From assembly GCA_014529385.2 (NCBI GenBank), contig CM043944.1, forward strand, positions 46,111,768 to 46,175,767: a stretch of 64,000 nucleotides of DNA, written 5' to 3'. The notes beneath the pieces were generated by a model. That model was not told the DNA's origin and did not search any database. It worked only from the letters and a program-made list of their open reading frames with translations. Positions 33,661 to 43,960 of the stretch are shown piece after piece (position 1 is the first letter of the stretch; each line of letters opens with the position of its first letter). Source of the DNA: Adiantum capillus-veneris (lineage: Eukaryota > Streptophyta > Polypodiopsida > Polypodiales > Pteridaceae). The translations under genes and the position numbers were made by a program.

Positions 33661-34900
33661 AATCCATTGTGAAGTATGGTCCTCTAAAGATCAGTGTAAA
33701 TATTGAAGAGCTCAATGTAGTTGAGTCTCCATCCACTAAGGTTTTTCTTGATGTGTTGTAGCCATCAGATGTATTGATTTTTACTGCTCATTTGATTCTA
33801 GATGTTATGTTTGCTTTAGATGAGAGTTATGCACAAAGCTGGATGATTGACTCAACTGCCAATTTTCATGTTACTCCACATACGGAGTGGTTCTTTAGTT
33901 ATGTTCCCACGCATTGTTTAGTCAAGCTTGGTGATTTCTATTAGCTTGAGATTTATGGCATTTGGGATTTGAAAGTGCATATGCATAACAACACAAAATC
34001 TTTGAAGTGTTAGAAATTATGTGCCAAAGTTGACTAAAAGTTTTGTGTCACTCGGTCAGCTTGATGACTTAGGCTACACTACTATCTTTGGAAATGGATT
34101 TTGGATTATTTGCAAAGGGAAGTTGGTTATTTTGAAAGTCCAAAAGTATAGCTCATTGTATTCTTTGTAAGTCTCTTTTGTGAAAGAGAATTCCATCTAT
34201 GTTGCCAAGTTGTGGCATAGCCGGCTTGGTCATAAAAGGAATGAAACAATTTCAGCATTTGAGCGACTTGCCCGTGTTAAATTATTCCTGTTTTAGTTTG
34301 TCTAAGCATTGTATATATGGAAAGATTTAGAGAACCCTCTAGACTTGGGACATAGTTATCTATTTGGGCCTATGCCACATAAGTCTCTAGGGGGCACTAT
34401 ATTTTCTAACATCCATAGATGATTCTACTAGCAAAGTCTTTGCTATTCTAGAAATTCCTGACATTGATTGAGAACCAGTCGGGCAAGAAGCTTAAGGCTT
34501 TGCATGTTGACAATAGGGGAGAATATGTCCCCACAAAATTCAAGGATTTCTATAGTGAACGAGGCATTAGGTGGTAGACTATGCCAGGCACACCTACTGA
34601 GAACGGTGTAACAGAGCATATGAACAAAACCATACAAGAGAGTCAAAACAATACTATCTATGGCAAACTTACCCACAGAGTTTTGGGGAGAGGTTGTTCT
34701 TACAATGTTTACAGTATCAATAGATTGCATAGTACAATGCAGTGGCAAGAAGCTAAACTATGACAAACTTCATATATTTGGGTGTGAGGCATTCTCACAT
34801 ATGCCTAAATATCTGCACAGAAAGCTAGACTAGAATCACACAAATGCATCTTCATTGGTTATGGTGTCAATGGAGGAATGGGATAGTGTCCCTAGCATCC
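33661..34900 (+). pseudogene. Element D protease and integrase
   Basis: The protease reads SWMIDSTANFHVTP at 33837-33878. The catalytic DSG has become DST (33849-33857), which should abolish activity. The integrase is recognisable at LWHSRLGH near 34210, LHVDNRGEYV near 34503 and NGVTEHMNKTIQE near 34605 (relatives: NGVAERMN), then CIFIGYGVNGGMG near 34850. Multiple frames and stops. Confidence 0.78.
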
Positions 34901-35035
34901 AAAATCTTGATGAGTAATTTGAAGCTTGCATGTTATCTTCAATAAATAAAAGATGCACAAGAAACCTCTCAAAGAGGTGGAATATTGAAAAATTAGATTC
35001 AAAGATTAGACCGACAACTCATCTACTCGTGATTC

Positions 35036-35420
35036 TAGGGTTAGACTACCTATTAGTACTGACTGCGGAGAGCCAACCTGCTACCAAGAGGCTATTCAGA
35101 TGAAAGATATCATGAAGTGAGAGCATGCTATTCAATCACAATACAATTTGATTGTGGCAAACAAGACTTGGGAAATGACATAATTGCCTAAGGGAAAACA
35201 AACCTTGCCTTGCAAATGGGTGTATAAGAAGAAATACAAATCAGAAGATCTCAAACCTATGTTTAGATTGGTCACTAAGTGATTCATGCATAAAAGAGGC
35301 ATGGATTTTGATGAGATTTTCTCTCTAGTAGTCAAGATGACTACATTACGTCTTGTGCTTAGACTAGTAGCCACTAAGGACATGGAACTTATCCAAATGG
35401 ATGGAAAGACGAAATTTCTT
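35036..35420 (+). pseudogene. Element D reverse transcriptase, N-terminal part
   Basis: Reads CGEPTCYQEAIQMKD, then ETWEMT, PCKWVYKK, HKRGMDFDEIFS, VVKMTTLRL and ATKDMELIQMDGKTKF. A TGA interrupts near 35281. It ends about where the YGLKQ region should start; no YVDD was found. Confidence 0.78.
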
Positions 35421-37559
35421 CACAGATATCTGGAAGAGGATGTTCATACAAAACAAACATAGGTTTTTAAAGTTACATGAAACAACCGTAGCATTTGCTC
35501 CACCAAAGTTGTTCCTAGGATTCTCACTTCTAGCTTCTTCTTGGGGTGTCTTAATTTGCAAGTCATACTTAGGATTGATGGCCATAGATTAGCCCCTTAT
35601 ATGTTTTAGGATGCCATTCCAAGTACCTCCATTAGCCTTTGTAGTGCTTCTTATGAGGCTTGGTGTTTATGTATATATTTATCTAAAGAGAGAGCTCCAT
35701 AATCTAAAGTTCCATCATATAAAGCTCTCCCTCTTTCATAGCTCTACTACCTCTTTAGTAGCATGGACTGAAATTTCTAAGTAGATGAGGCAGTCACATA
35801 CTACTTGAGTTTGTTTTTCTTTGCAAATCTTCTTCTTCTCTTGCTTTCTTTGAAATGGTCCTTTTCTAGTAATGTGATGTTCATAATATGAAGATTTTAT
35901 TTTTCTCTTTGTTCTCTACCATGATTTTTTTTGGACCAATGTGGCTTTGTTCAAAACTTTAATGTGTGCTTGTTCCAATCCACTATGTCTTTGAGCCCAT
36001 TGGTCATTCTCTTTGTAGGAACCAATACTCAGTTTTTACATGGACTTTTATCTGATTATATGTCCACAAATTACATTTCATGTAGTGTTGGAAGATGTTC
36101 TTTTGAGAATTCTATCTTCCACTTCTTCACTGAGCTCCCAATTCCTCAATTTCTCTCCAATCATCCTGACTAATTTGACCTTTGGACCCATATCTATGAT
36201 AGGTAGAGTGACAAAAGTGGATTTGACTATTTGTGACAATAGTAGCAATTGGCTTCATATGAGTTTCTCAAACTTGCTATTTTGAAACATCTCCTTGGGT
36301 AGTTTTCTCTTTTGGTCTTTGTGTATCCATGTTTTGATCACATCTTTAGTTGTTGGTAAACTTGTGATTCATCTGTTCATGCTCTTCATGGCTTGTATCC
36401 TTAAGAGACTCTTCCTTGTAGTATTTTCTCTACCACTTCATTTTCCATGGCCATGATAGTCTTGTTCCTTAGGTGGTTCTTCAAGCTTTCCACCTCAGGA
36501 TCATCCCTTGGTCAAGGTTTAATAGGCAAAACCTTTGACGGTTCCCCTTGAGACTTCACTTTAATCCTTGATATTTTGAAGCCGATCACTAGGTTTGCAC
36601 ATGTGGAACCAATCTTAATAATTTAGTGTGTATGATAGCTTGTATATCCTTCTCAAAGTATAGAAAGCAATGTGAGTTTGCACATGTAGAACCAATCTTC
36701 ATAATTTAGTGCATATGATAGCTCATATATCCTTCTCAAAGTATAGAAAGCAATGTGGGTAAGTACAATTCTATTGTGCATGTATACATTCTTTTTTGCT
36801 TTCTTTGACCCTACAGAAGCAATCATATCATGTAGGATCAGATCACGGAATTTTCATGAATAGGATTCATTCTACTTTAGGGATTTTGGTATGGAATGTG
36901 TTGATCGTTTGTATGGCATGTTGTATCTATCTAGCTTATGAAGTGCAAAGTGTTGAGAGTAGAGCCACAATAGTAGCTCGCCTACGATTTTGACAATATC
37001 TTTTAAGGTTGCTACTCGTGTATTTTGAAGGAGAAATGTGGCCCTTTTCTTGGGTTCAATTATGTACACTATCATCCTCTGAAATGGAGAACCCTAATCA
37101 CTCCACCCAAAACGAGTCCCATTGGGCAGTAGGTAGAAATAGCCATGAAGGCCTACTCTAGAGGTTTCTTTTCGACACCATTATTGACTAAAAGCATGCA
37201 TTGGCGGTACAAAAAAAAGACCTTTTTTGTTCCTACCTAGTTGGTACTTCTGCATATTTCCAGGTTGTTTTGGAGGGAACCTGTATGTCCTCTAAATTTA
37301 AGTATTGTACGGGGGAATGTTTTTTTTTTCGAGAGAGTAGGAATTTGAAAGTATAAATGTATTAAAATTTTAAACACCACTCCTTTCAATGAAAATGTGA
37401 GTGCAATTATGGATGGGAGTTGCACATTTGCACTCGTGTGACATGACGACAACCACTCTCTGCACCTCGCAGAATCTCTACACCTCTTAGCGGCTCTACA
37501 CCTCTCTCACATACCACCTTTGTCAAGCCTTTTTTAGAAAAGGCTTTGCACCTCTCTTG
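35421..37559. other. Unassigned sequence
   Basis: No recognised gene. An 83-bp near-tandem duplication lies at 36597-36760 (both units contain TATATCCTTCTCAAAGTATA). On the minus strand near 36440-36530 there is a weak helical-looking frame (DPEVESLKNHLRNKTIMAM) of unknown origin. Confidence 0.4.
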
Positions 37560-37619
37560 CGGGCAGCACGTTCTTCATTCTGTTGTGCAGCTAGCAAGGT
37601 CACCAATTGTGCACCATCA

Positions 37620-37919
37620 TGACTATGAGGATTCCTGCAAGGAAATTTGCTGCCAAGGCTTCACCAGACAAGGGGAAAGGGGAAGAAGCCTAGGACCATG
37701 GATGCAAGGTCCCCCCCTCACAAGTACAAAATCTATCAACACCAAAACACGAGAGCTAGAAAGGGGGACTTCTCTGTGGAGAAATCGGCTAAGTCTGGAG
37801 CGCTTTTTGGCAAGGATGAGACTCAATCATCTACAAAGTCCAGAGGTTGGTGTTCATCCTTCACATGTGTACATGGTTGTTTTGTGTCATTGGATTTGTT
37901 TTTCTTTCATGAAAGGTAG
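37620..37919 (+). pseudogene. Basic N-terminal exon of the plus-strand gene
   Basis: ATG at 37620 gives MTMRIPARKFAAKASPDKGK. After one frameshift the text continues with PRTMDARSPPHKYK, then KSAKSGALFGKDETQSSTK. It is rich in Lys and Arg, like a nuclear-localised or nucleic-acid-binding tail. It is the first coding-looking block before the HAD-like gene. Linkage to the later exons is inferred from order, strand and shared intron style. Confidence 0.4.
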
Positions 37920-38283
37920 CAATTGTCATTCGAAGATTTTGAAATTTTGAGACCAATCGTTTTTCTTGTTAAATTGCATGCATGCAAGTGTGTGTATGGT
38001 ATCTTGAGTGCTCTACATTTATTTTTTTTTGCATTGCATGCATGCAAGAATACATGCTATGAGTTGACCACAAATTTAAATCTCAATTGGGTAGTGAAGG
38101 TTAACATATAAACTGAGGTACTTTACAGGTCTACAATACAAAATTTGATACTTTACAGTACCAAATTTGGTACTTTACAGTTTTGGTACTGCACAATTTT
38201 AACTTTTGCATTGGCAAGGTCATCCATGTGCTAAAGAGCAATTTAGAATCTCTGTGTTGAGTTTTCCATTATTGAAATGTGTT

Positions 38284-38652
38284 TCCACATTGCAGGCAAA
38301 ATGGAGGAATACCCTCTTCTGACCAAGTTTTGCTATACAGACGAAGAGCTGCATAAGGAGTATGGTATGAGCATGGAGGGTGTGATTCCAAAGGAACTTA
38401 CGAAGAATACATCCCTGATGACCAATGGATGACTGTTTTCAAGCAACACTACCAAAAGAATGCAAGGGTTTACTTGAATCATGTGCAGTCGAGACTGGTT
38501 GAAGATTGCACGTTCGTGTTCCATAAGGTATACCAAGCCCCTCCATCTTGTGGGGAGATCAATGCAAAGTTTGCATGCTGCTTTGCTCTTGAGAATTGCT
38601 ATGCGGCAACAAAGGACCCTACAAGCCATAAGGTTTCATGGGTGAGGTTTTG
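38284..38652 (+). pseudogene. Unrecognised exon (aromatic/Cys-rich) of the plus-strand gene
   Basis: Follows a splice-acceptor-like CATTGCAG at 38288-38295. It reads MEEYPLLTKFCYTDEELHKE, then after a 1-bp shift near 38393 EEYIPDDQWMTVFKQHYQK and CCFALENCYAATKDPTSHKV. This looks like a folded domain under past selection, but I do not recognise it. The TGA near 38650 may be the true end of the exon's open frame. Confidence 0.5.
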
Positions 38653-38829
38653 AGAGAATGTACTTAGTATGTGTGCCAGTCGCCCGAGAGGCTTGGAACG
38701 GAAGGTCAAAACTTGATGAAGGGAAAATGGTGCCTCCCACAAATGGTGTCATCTATTAAGAAGCCTCGTCTTACGCAAAGTGGTAGTAATCTCTGTACAA
38801 ACATATACCCTCCATAATGTCATGTAGAG

Positions 38830-39165
38830 ACACCTGACTATGTTTCAGACCTAGAAAGTATTGTAGAGAGAGTGCCTCAGACATGTGCAAATGCATCTGA
38901 TAAGTTGAAAGAGTTGAAATCATCTCTACAGCAGAATAAGGAAACTTTGTTGAGACCGGAGGGTTCCAATGTTGCTGCAAAGCGGATAAAAGGTGACATA
39001 GAGCACTATGAACTGCAGCTTGCAAAACTAAAGGAGGAAAACCCTTGCAATGATGAGGACATCAAAGAGGTGGAGGCTAATTTGGGAGCCAGTCGATGCA
39101 TGCTTCACCGAATTGGAAATAATGAGGACATGAAGAAGCTTGAGAAGGAAGTTGATCTCCAGTAA
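38830..39165 (+). pseudogene. Coiled-coil exon of the plus-strand gene
   Basis: An open frame of about 110 codons, reading PDYVSDLESIVERV, then DKLKELKSSLQQNKETL, IEHYELQLAKLKEE and MKKLEKEVDLQ. Heptad-like Leu/Ile spacing and alternating Lys/Glu indicate a coiled coil, likely for self-association. It is one of the few stop-free blocks in the region. It ends with TAA just before the GGTAGT-rich tract. Confidence 0.55.
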
Positions 39166-39169
39166 TTCT

Positions 39170-40310
39170 TGACATCCATGCCTTGAGAAAGTGGATTTGG
39201 TATTTTTGGCAGATTTCTAATAACTTATATTTGCTCCTGCCTTGGTAGTTCTAAGAAATTTGGTGGTTTATGGCAGTTTCTGGTACTTCAATTAATTTTT
39301 TCAATATTGGTAGATTCTAGCAGTTTTGAAATCCTTTGGTAGTTTTTCATATTCATGAAAGCTCTTAGTAGTTTTTGGTATCTGTAAATCTTGCTTTAGT
39401 AGTTTTGTCAGTGTCTGGTCCTCTTGCTTCTATATGGTAGTTGCATATTTTAGGTAGATTGGTAGCTTCAGGTAGATTTTTTTATTTTTGTCCATGCTAT
39501 TTTGGTAGTTTCTATTCATACTGGTATCTTTTGGGCCTTTCTGGTTCTACTTTCTTGTTTTGGTATCTTCTATCATGTTGTTATTAGATGTTTGGTAGTC
39601 TGGTAATTTTGCTATTTTGAGAATTTTGGTAGTTTTAAATGTGCTGCTAGTACCATTAAACCCTTATTGTATGCTTTTGGCAGTTTTTGGTTACACTTTG
39701 GTAGTTTATGGCATGGATCTAACAAGGTTGTTTTGGTAGTTTTGTTTATGTTTGAATAGTTTATTTTTGTCTTGGGTGTATTTATAAATCTTTTGGTACT
39801 AACTGGAAGCTTTTGGTACTAATTGGTAGCTCATGGTTCTGAATTGGTTCAATTTTTAGTGCATGGTTGTCGTCTATCATTGATGACTTGGTAGTTTTGG
39901 TAGTTTTTTGGTACTGTTTGGTAGATGCCTTGAGGACTGCCTACTAGCTTTTGGTACTAATTGAAGGCTTTTGGTAGAATTCTGTTTCCCCCTTTGGTGG
40001 TTTATGGTTGCTTTCTATCAATTTTGTTTTGGTGGTATTGGTAGTTTTAGGTAGTTATGGTAGCTTTTAACAACGTTGTTTTGGTGGTTGTTAGGGTTTT
40101 GTTTTCCCTGCTTATGTTTCAACTACTAATTGGTAGCTCATGGTTTTGATTTGGTTCGAATTTTGGTAGTGTCTTCTGTCATTGATGACTTGGTATTTTT
40201 GGTAGTTTTTGGTACTACTTGTTAGTATGAAACCTTGAGGGCTGCTTTTGGTACTAACTGGTAGCTTTTGGTACTAATTTGGTTCCCCCTTTGGTGCTGT
40301 TTGGCAACAG
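39170..40310 (+). repeat. Degenerate TTTTGGTAGT/GGTACT-rich tract (intron-like)
   Basis: For 1.1 kb the words TTGGTAGTTT, TTTTGGTACT and TTGGTAGCT recur dozens of times at irregular spacing without forming exact tandem units. The strand is strongly T/G-biased. It ends at a splice-acceptor-like GGCAACAG before a short coding-looking piece (DEYDLLEAT) at 40312. The same words recur at 38115-38200, 41790-41890, 43000-43345 and 50600-52200. Confidence 0.85.
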
Positions 40311-40755
40311 GATGAGTATGATCTGCTGGAGGCAACATAGAAGGAAGCACAAGGCCACACCCTCTTTGTGAAGAGATGATTGTTGATGTTGGGCTTGGGA
40401 AGAGATTAATGTTCTATCCTAGGCCCTAGGTTGTTGATTTTGTGGGTATGATCCACGTGTTTGGTGTGTGTGTGTTGCACGTGGTGAGCTGTTGGAGTTC
40501 GCAGGGTTGTTGGAACCTTTATGCTTGAGTACCAACATCAGTATCACCCCCTTTGCTTCAGTGCTTTTCTACAAAGCAAGGATCATTGTGCCAAACCTGG
40601 TTGTACTATGGTGATCCCTGAGATGGAAAGTCGTGGGTCATTGGGCATCATCTTCTGAAGAGTAAGTATGCGTGTGATCTACAAATCATATGCTTACTTG
40701 CACTAAATGTGAGGTTGTTTGTAAGTACATACCGTCTTTTGTTGTTTTTGTAGAG

Positions 40756-41630
40756 GAGGAGGATGCTGCAGTGGTTGGGCCTAGTGGAAGAAATGGAAAG
40801 GCATTCAAGGATGGATAGGGTGCCACAATGTATGCTGCAAGTCGTATATGGGAGGAGGATGAGGTTACTAAAGAGATAGGGGATGCTCTCCATGATTTAA
40901 AGTATGGTAGTGTGGAAAGGAAAGAGAATGAGAAGGGACAACGTTGTGATACCATGGGGGATAGTGAAGGAAATAGTGACCACAAGGACAAGGATGTTAG
41001 GGAGAACACAGACAATGTGGGAGGTAAAGTCCCTCAGGAAGTGGAGCTGGATGCTGCCAGAGCAGATGCTACTGACATGATGTCCGAAGATCATATCACT
41101 AGCAAGGATGAGAATAGGCAAGGGGAAGGTGCATCAGACAAGAAGGGAGTGGAAGAACCTAAAGGGGCACGGAAAGAGACCAAGTAGGGGGTGGAAGAAC
41201 CTAAAGGGGCAGGGAAAGAGACCAAGCATGGGGTGGAGGCCAAGGATTATGAGGGGGAGGTGAAGAAGGGGTTGAAAGCCAAGAAGGGGGATTAGGGGAA
41301 GGACAAGATGGGGGTGGATGCCAAGGTGGGGAAAGGGGTGGATGATGCCAAGAAAGGGAAAGGGACACAATTTAGGAAAGGGGAACATGAAAAAAGGGGA
41401 AAGGTAGGCAAAGCAAAGAACACGGATGCAGTCGAGAATGCCAAGGAGCAAGTGGTAGCAGAGGATGCAAAAGTGGAAAACACTGACAGGGGAGTATGTA
41501 CAGAATGTGACAAGCGGTTCTTCTGATTTGACGACCCTGTCGGATCTTTTTGTGTGCAAAGAAAGAAGCACAACCATGCCCATGACCAGTTGACTCGTGC
41601 ATGCAAGTTGTAGCTCTTCTCACATGCAAA
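40756..41630 (+). pseudogene. Charged-repeat exon with zinc-finger-like end
   Basis: Begins after acceptor-like TTGTTTTTGTAG (40745-40756). The frame reads EDAAVVGPSGRNGKAF, a TAG, then ASRIWEEDEVTKEIGDALHD and a long Lys/Glu/Gly-rich stretch with a 42-bp tandem repeat (41146-41187 and 41188-41229; VEEPKGA-KETK). It ends with CTECDKRFF, a TGA, then CVQRKKHNHAHDQ, a C-x2-C plus His cluster resembling a zinc finger. Further in-frame TAGs lie at 41185 and 41293. Function unknown; DNA binding is plausible. Confidence 0.5.
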
Positions 41631-41971
41631 TGTATTTTGCACAATGTGCTTTTCATTTCACTGAATCAATTCAACTTTTGACCTCTATCTTTCATCTCTT
41701 GTTCTCTTTATAATACTGTGGTGTGTTCAACTTGTAAATGTGTTCCAATGTTAGTATTCATTTCCAAACTAAGTATTGCACAATACACTACCAAATTGGT
41801 ACTATTGAGTACCATTTCCAAACTAAGTATTGCACAATACAATACCAAATTGGTAGTATTGAGTAGCAAATTTGGTAGTTTTTGGTGTCACCAGTTTTCT
41901 TTTTATGATATGATGATTGCACTATCTGTTGGCACTGTCTATTTTCCTCCACTCATATGGAGTGTTGGTAT

Positions 41972-42317
41972 TGTAGTAAACTCTTGGTGGCTAGATGAGC
42001 CACTGACAAACACAACGCTTGTGCCTGATGTGGCTGATAAACCCGGGTGGCTGATTGTGCTTGATCTTAATGGGGTGTCATTGACAAGCTGCAATGAACT
42101 TCCAGAAGGCCTTTGGGTATTGAACAAGAAGCTCCAACCACGGATCGTCAGAATCAATAGCTCGCTAATTTGTCTTGTAAGGCCATAAGCTGAGGAGTTC
42201 ATATTAATTTTAAAAAGACAGCCAAGATAATTTTGTGGTCCTGTTGTAGAAGAAAAAAGGTTTTAGAAATGTTGAACGCTTGCTTCCCCCAACATGTGAG
42301 GCAGAAGTACTTTGCAG
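41972..42317 (+). pseudogene. HAD/FCP1-like phosphatase domain, N-terminal exon
   Basis: Reads NSWWLDEPLTN, then KPGWLIVLDLNGV, the HAD motif I with nucleophile Asp at 42063-42065 in the D-x-N form that, to my knowledge, some plant FCP1/NIF-like HAD proteins use. Next comes CLVRP then AEEFILIL (TAA at 42186 in place of one residue), which matches the RPhhxEFL segment, and RNVERLL after a shift. It ends at CAG/GTAACT (donor at 42318). These enzymes dephosphorylate Ser/Thr in protein tails; whether this one acted so is unknown. Confidence 0.6.
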
Positions 42318-42390
42318 GTAACTCATGTAAGCCTTGAGTGTTTCAGAGGCTAGGTTATGCATAATTCTAACCTCCTCTTTGGCATGGCAG
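42318..42390 (+). other. 73-bp intron of the HAD-like gene
   Basis: GTAACT donor, a CTAAC branch-like word and a pyrimidine-rich CTCCTCTTTGG before the GGCAG acceptor. Removing it joins KYFA to DIVCQEDC in one frame, which supports real splicing. Confidence 0.65.
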
Positions 42391-42815
42391 ATATAGTATG
42401 CCAAGAAGACTGTGAGACCTCGTGGCAAAGTATGGCGGAGGTGCCACATGTGCCCAAAGTGGTGGGCGACAAACCTGTTTTCCTAAAAAAACCTTGGGCA
42501 GTGTGGGCAATGCACCAAGATTTTGATGCTAGCACTATGGTGGATGACTGTAGATACAAGTCACTAAAAAATAACTATGAGCATTGTCTTGCAATCAGAT
42601 CATACTACCCTGTTGTGGTAGGAAAAGAACACCCTTTTTACTTGGCAGACCTCATTTTGCCGTGGTTGCTCGAATGGATATGCAATTGGTACCCAACACC
42701 GTACAGTCACAAGAACCCTATCTTTGACATAGAAGATGATATTTCTGAATATGTTGCTGATTACTTGGAGGGTTACTCTTACAGATTTTATCCCTTTGAC
42801 CTAGGAGATCTTTGA
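42391..42815 (+). pseudogene. HAD/FCP1-like phosphatase domain, C-terminal exon
   Basis: An open frame of about 140 codons: DIVCQEDCETSW, then DKPVFLKKPWAVW, then FDASTMVDDCRYKSLKNN. The DD pair is the HAD acidic motif that binds Mg2+ (relatives: TLLIDDSPYK), here with Met-Val before it. Then YYPVVVGKEHPFYL and a C-terminal FDIEDDISEYVADYLEGYS, equivalent to the helical end of plant FCP1-like proteins. It stops with TGA at 42813. It is intact over its length, unlike the upstream exons. Confidence 0.65.
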
Positions 42816-42839
42816 ACTATTGTACTTGGTGAAATTTTG

Positions 42840-43345
42840 TATTATGCTGCATATTATATACTGGAAAACCACTTTTTTGGTACACTGTCTTGGGATCTTG
42901 ATCTCTAGTGTCTTTTCTTGTGTTGTCTACTAGTTTGTAGTCTAAAAGCATATTTTTTGAAATCCCTGACATTGATGTTATTACAATGGTGAAAATATAC
43001 AAAATTTGGTGCTAGAACAGTCCCAAATTTGGTGCTTTCTAGTACCAAATTTTCTCAAGAATTTGGCACTGCTCACTTCATGCTGGTAGTGAGCCATGTT
43101 GTCTATCAGGTTTTGGAGACCCTACTGTGCATCACTTGTATTTGAAACCTTAAAGTTGCAAATATATAGTTGCAGCTTGGATCCATTGTCTTGCACCAAA
43201 TGCTCATAATATTGTACATGAACTTATGCAAAGAATTCTACAGTACCAAATTTTGATACTACTTGTCATCACTTTGGTACTGATTAGCTCCCTTTTGGTA
43301 CATGAACTTATGCAAGGGATTCTATAGTAAACGTTTTGGTACTAT
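42840..43345 (+). repeat. GGTAC-word spacer left of element E
   Basis: Words such as AAATTTGGTGCT, TTTGGTACT and CAGTACCAAATTTTG recur. It is host sequence into which element E inserted at 43347. Confidence 0.7.
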
Positions 43346-43346
43346 T

Positions 43347-43533
43347 TGTTGGGATCGGAGAGCACACACACACAGAGCCAGCACGAAGAAGGAGATAGAC
43401 ACAGTGTGTGGCAGGGCGGTACTCACACTACAATGTGTAGTTATAAGTATAGTTATTACGAATGAGTAAAAGAATGGTTGTACATGGGCGGCTGAACAAC
43501 GGGCATCCGGGCACACAGGCCTTTAACCCAACA
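43347..43533 (-). repeat. 3' LTR of element E
   Basis: 187 bp; on the minus strand it begins TGTTGGGTTAAAGG and ends ATCCCAACA. It adjoins GGTACTATT host sequence at 43346. No second copy in the window. Confidence 0.8.
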
Positions 43534-43545
43534 ATCTCCCACTTA
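43534..43545 (-). promoter_or_regulatory. Polypurine tract of element E
   Basis: Minus-strand TAAGTGGGAGAT next to the LTR start, the counterpart of element A's tract. Confidence 0.8.
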
Positions 43546-43588
43546 AAGGCAGTGTGCCTTTAAAGTGGCCAAAGTACAGCAAAAGAAG

Positions 43589-43960
43589 TCAAGCCATACC
43601 CATCAGCGATCTGCAGTGTGCAAACCGCTGTGAGGCTAACGACTTCGTGAGTAGGTCAGCAGGGTTATCGTCAGTGTGTACCTTGACAAGCTCTATGCGC
43701 TTGTCCTCTAGCACCTCTCGTATGAAGTGATACCTCAGCTCAATAAGCTTTGTCTTCGCATGGAAGACAAGATTCCGTGCCAACTCTATGGCAATCTGGC
43801 TATCACAATGTAGCATCGGAGCATCACCAGCCATACCAAGATCTCCCACTAGTCATGAGAGCCATACGGCCTCCTTGGCAGCCTCAGTGGCAGCCATATA
43901 TTCAGCCTATGTAGTGCTTAAAGCAACGCATGGCTGTAAACGTGATGCCCACGAAACCGG
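43589..43960 (-). pseudogene. Element E RNase H C-terminus
   Basis: After a frameshift near 43955 the minus strand reads SRLQPCVALSTT, a TAG where relatives have Glu (TTEAEY), AEYMAATEAAKEAVW, then another stop. It then reads CDSQIAIELARN and KVHTDDNPADLLTK, ending at GMA. The Glu-to-stop change hits the conserved TEAEY motif of copia RNase H. Confidence 0.85.

Larger units (their letters stand above)
32470..35420 (+). mobile_element. Copia element D, decayed relative of A
   Basis: The leader AGGTTTTATTGAGCT and the GTTGAGAT-CCTTC-GTG block near 32500 match element A's leader near 2352-2400. Gag, protease, integrase and part of RT follow in copia order to about 35420, where RT stops at QMDGKTKFLH and unrelated sequence begins. 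No LTRs were delimited. Stops and shifts are dense, so D is the oldest-looking copia element here. Confidence 0.82.

Noticed and set aside
39170-40310. CRISPR array or true satellite in the GGTAGT tract
   Set aside because: No fixed-length repeat and spacer pattern; this is eukaryotic DNA and the words are degenerate and irregular.
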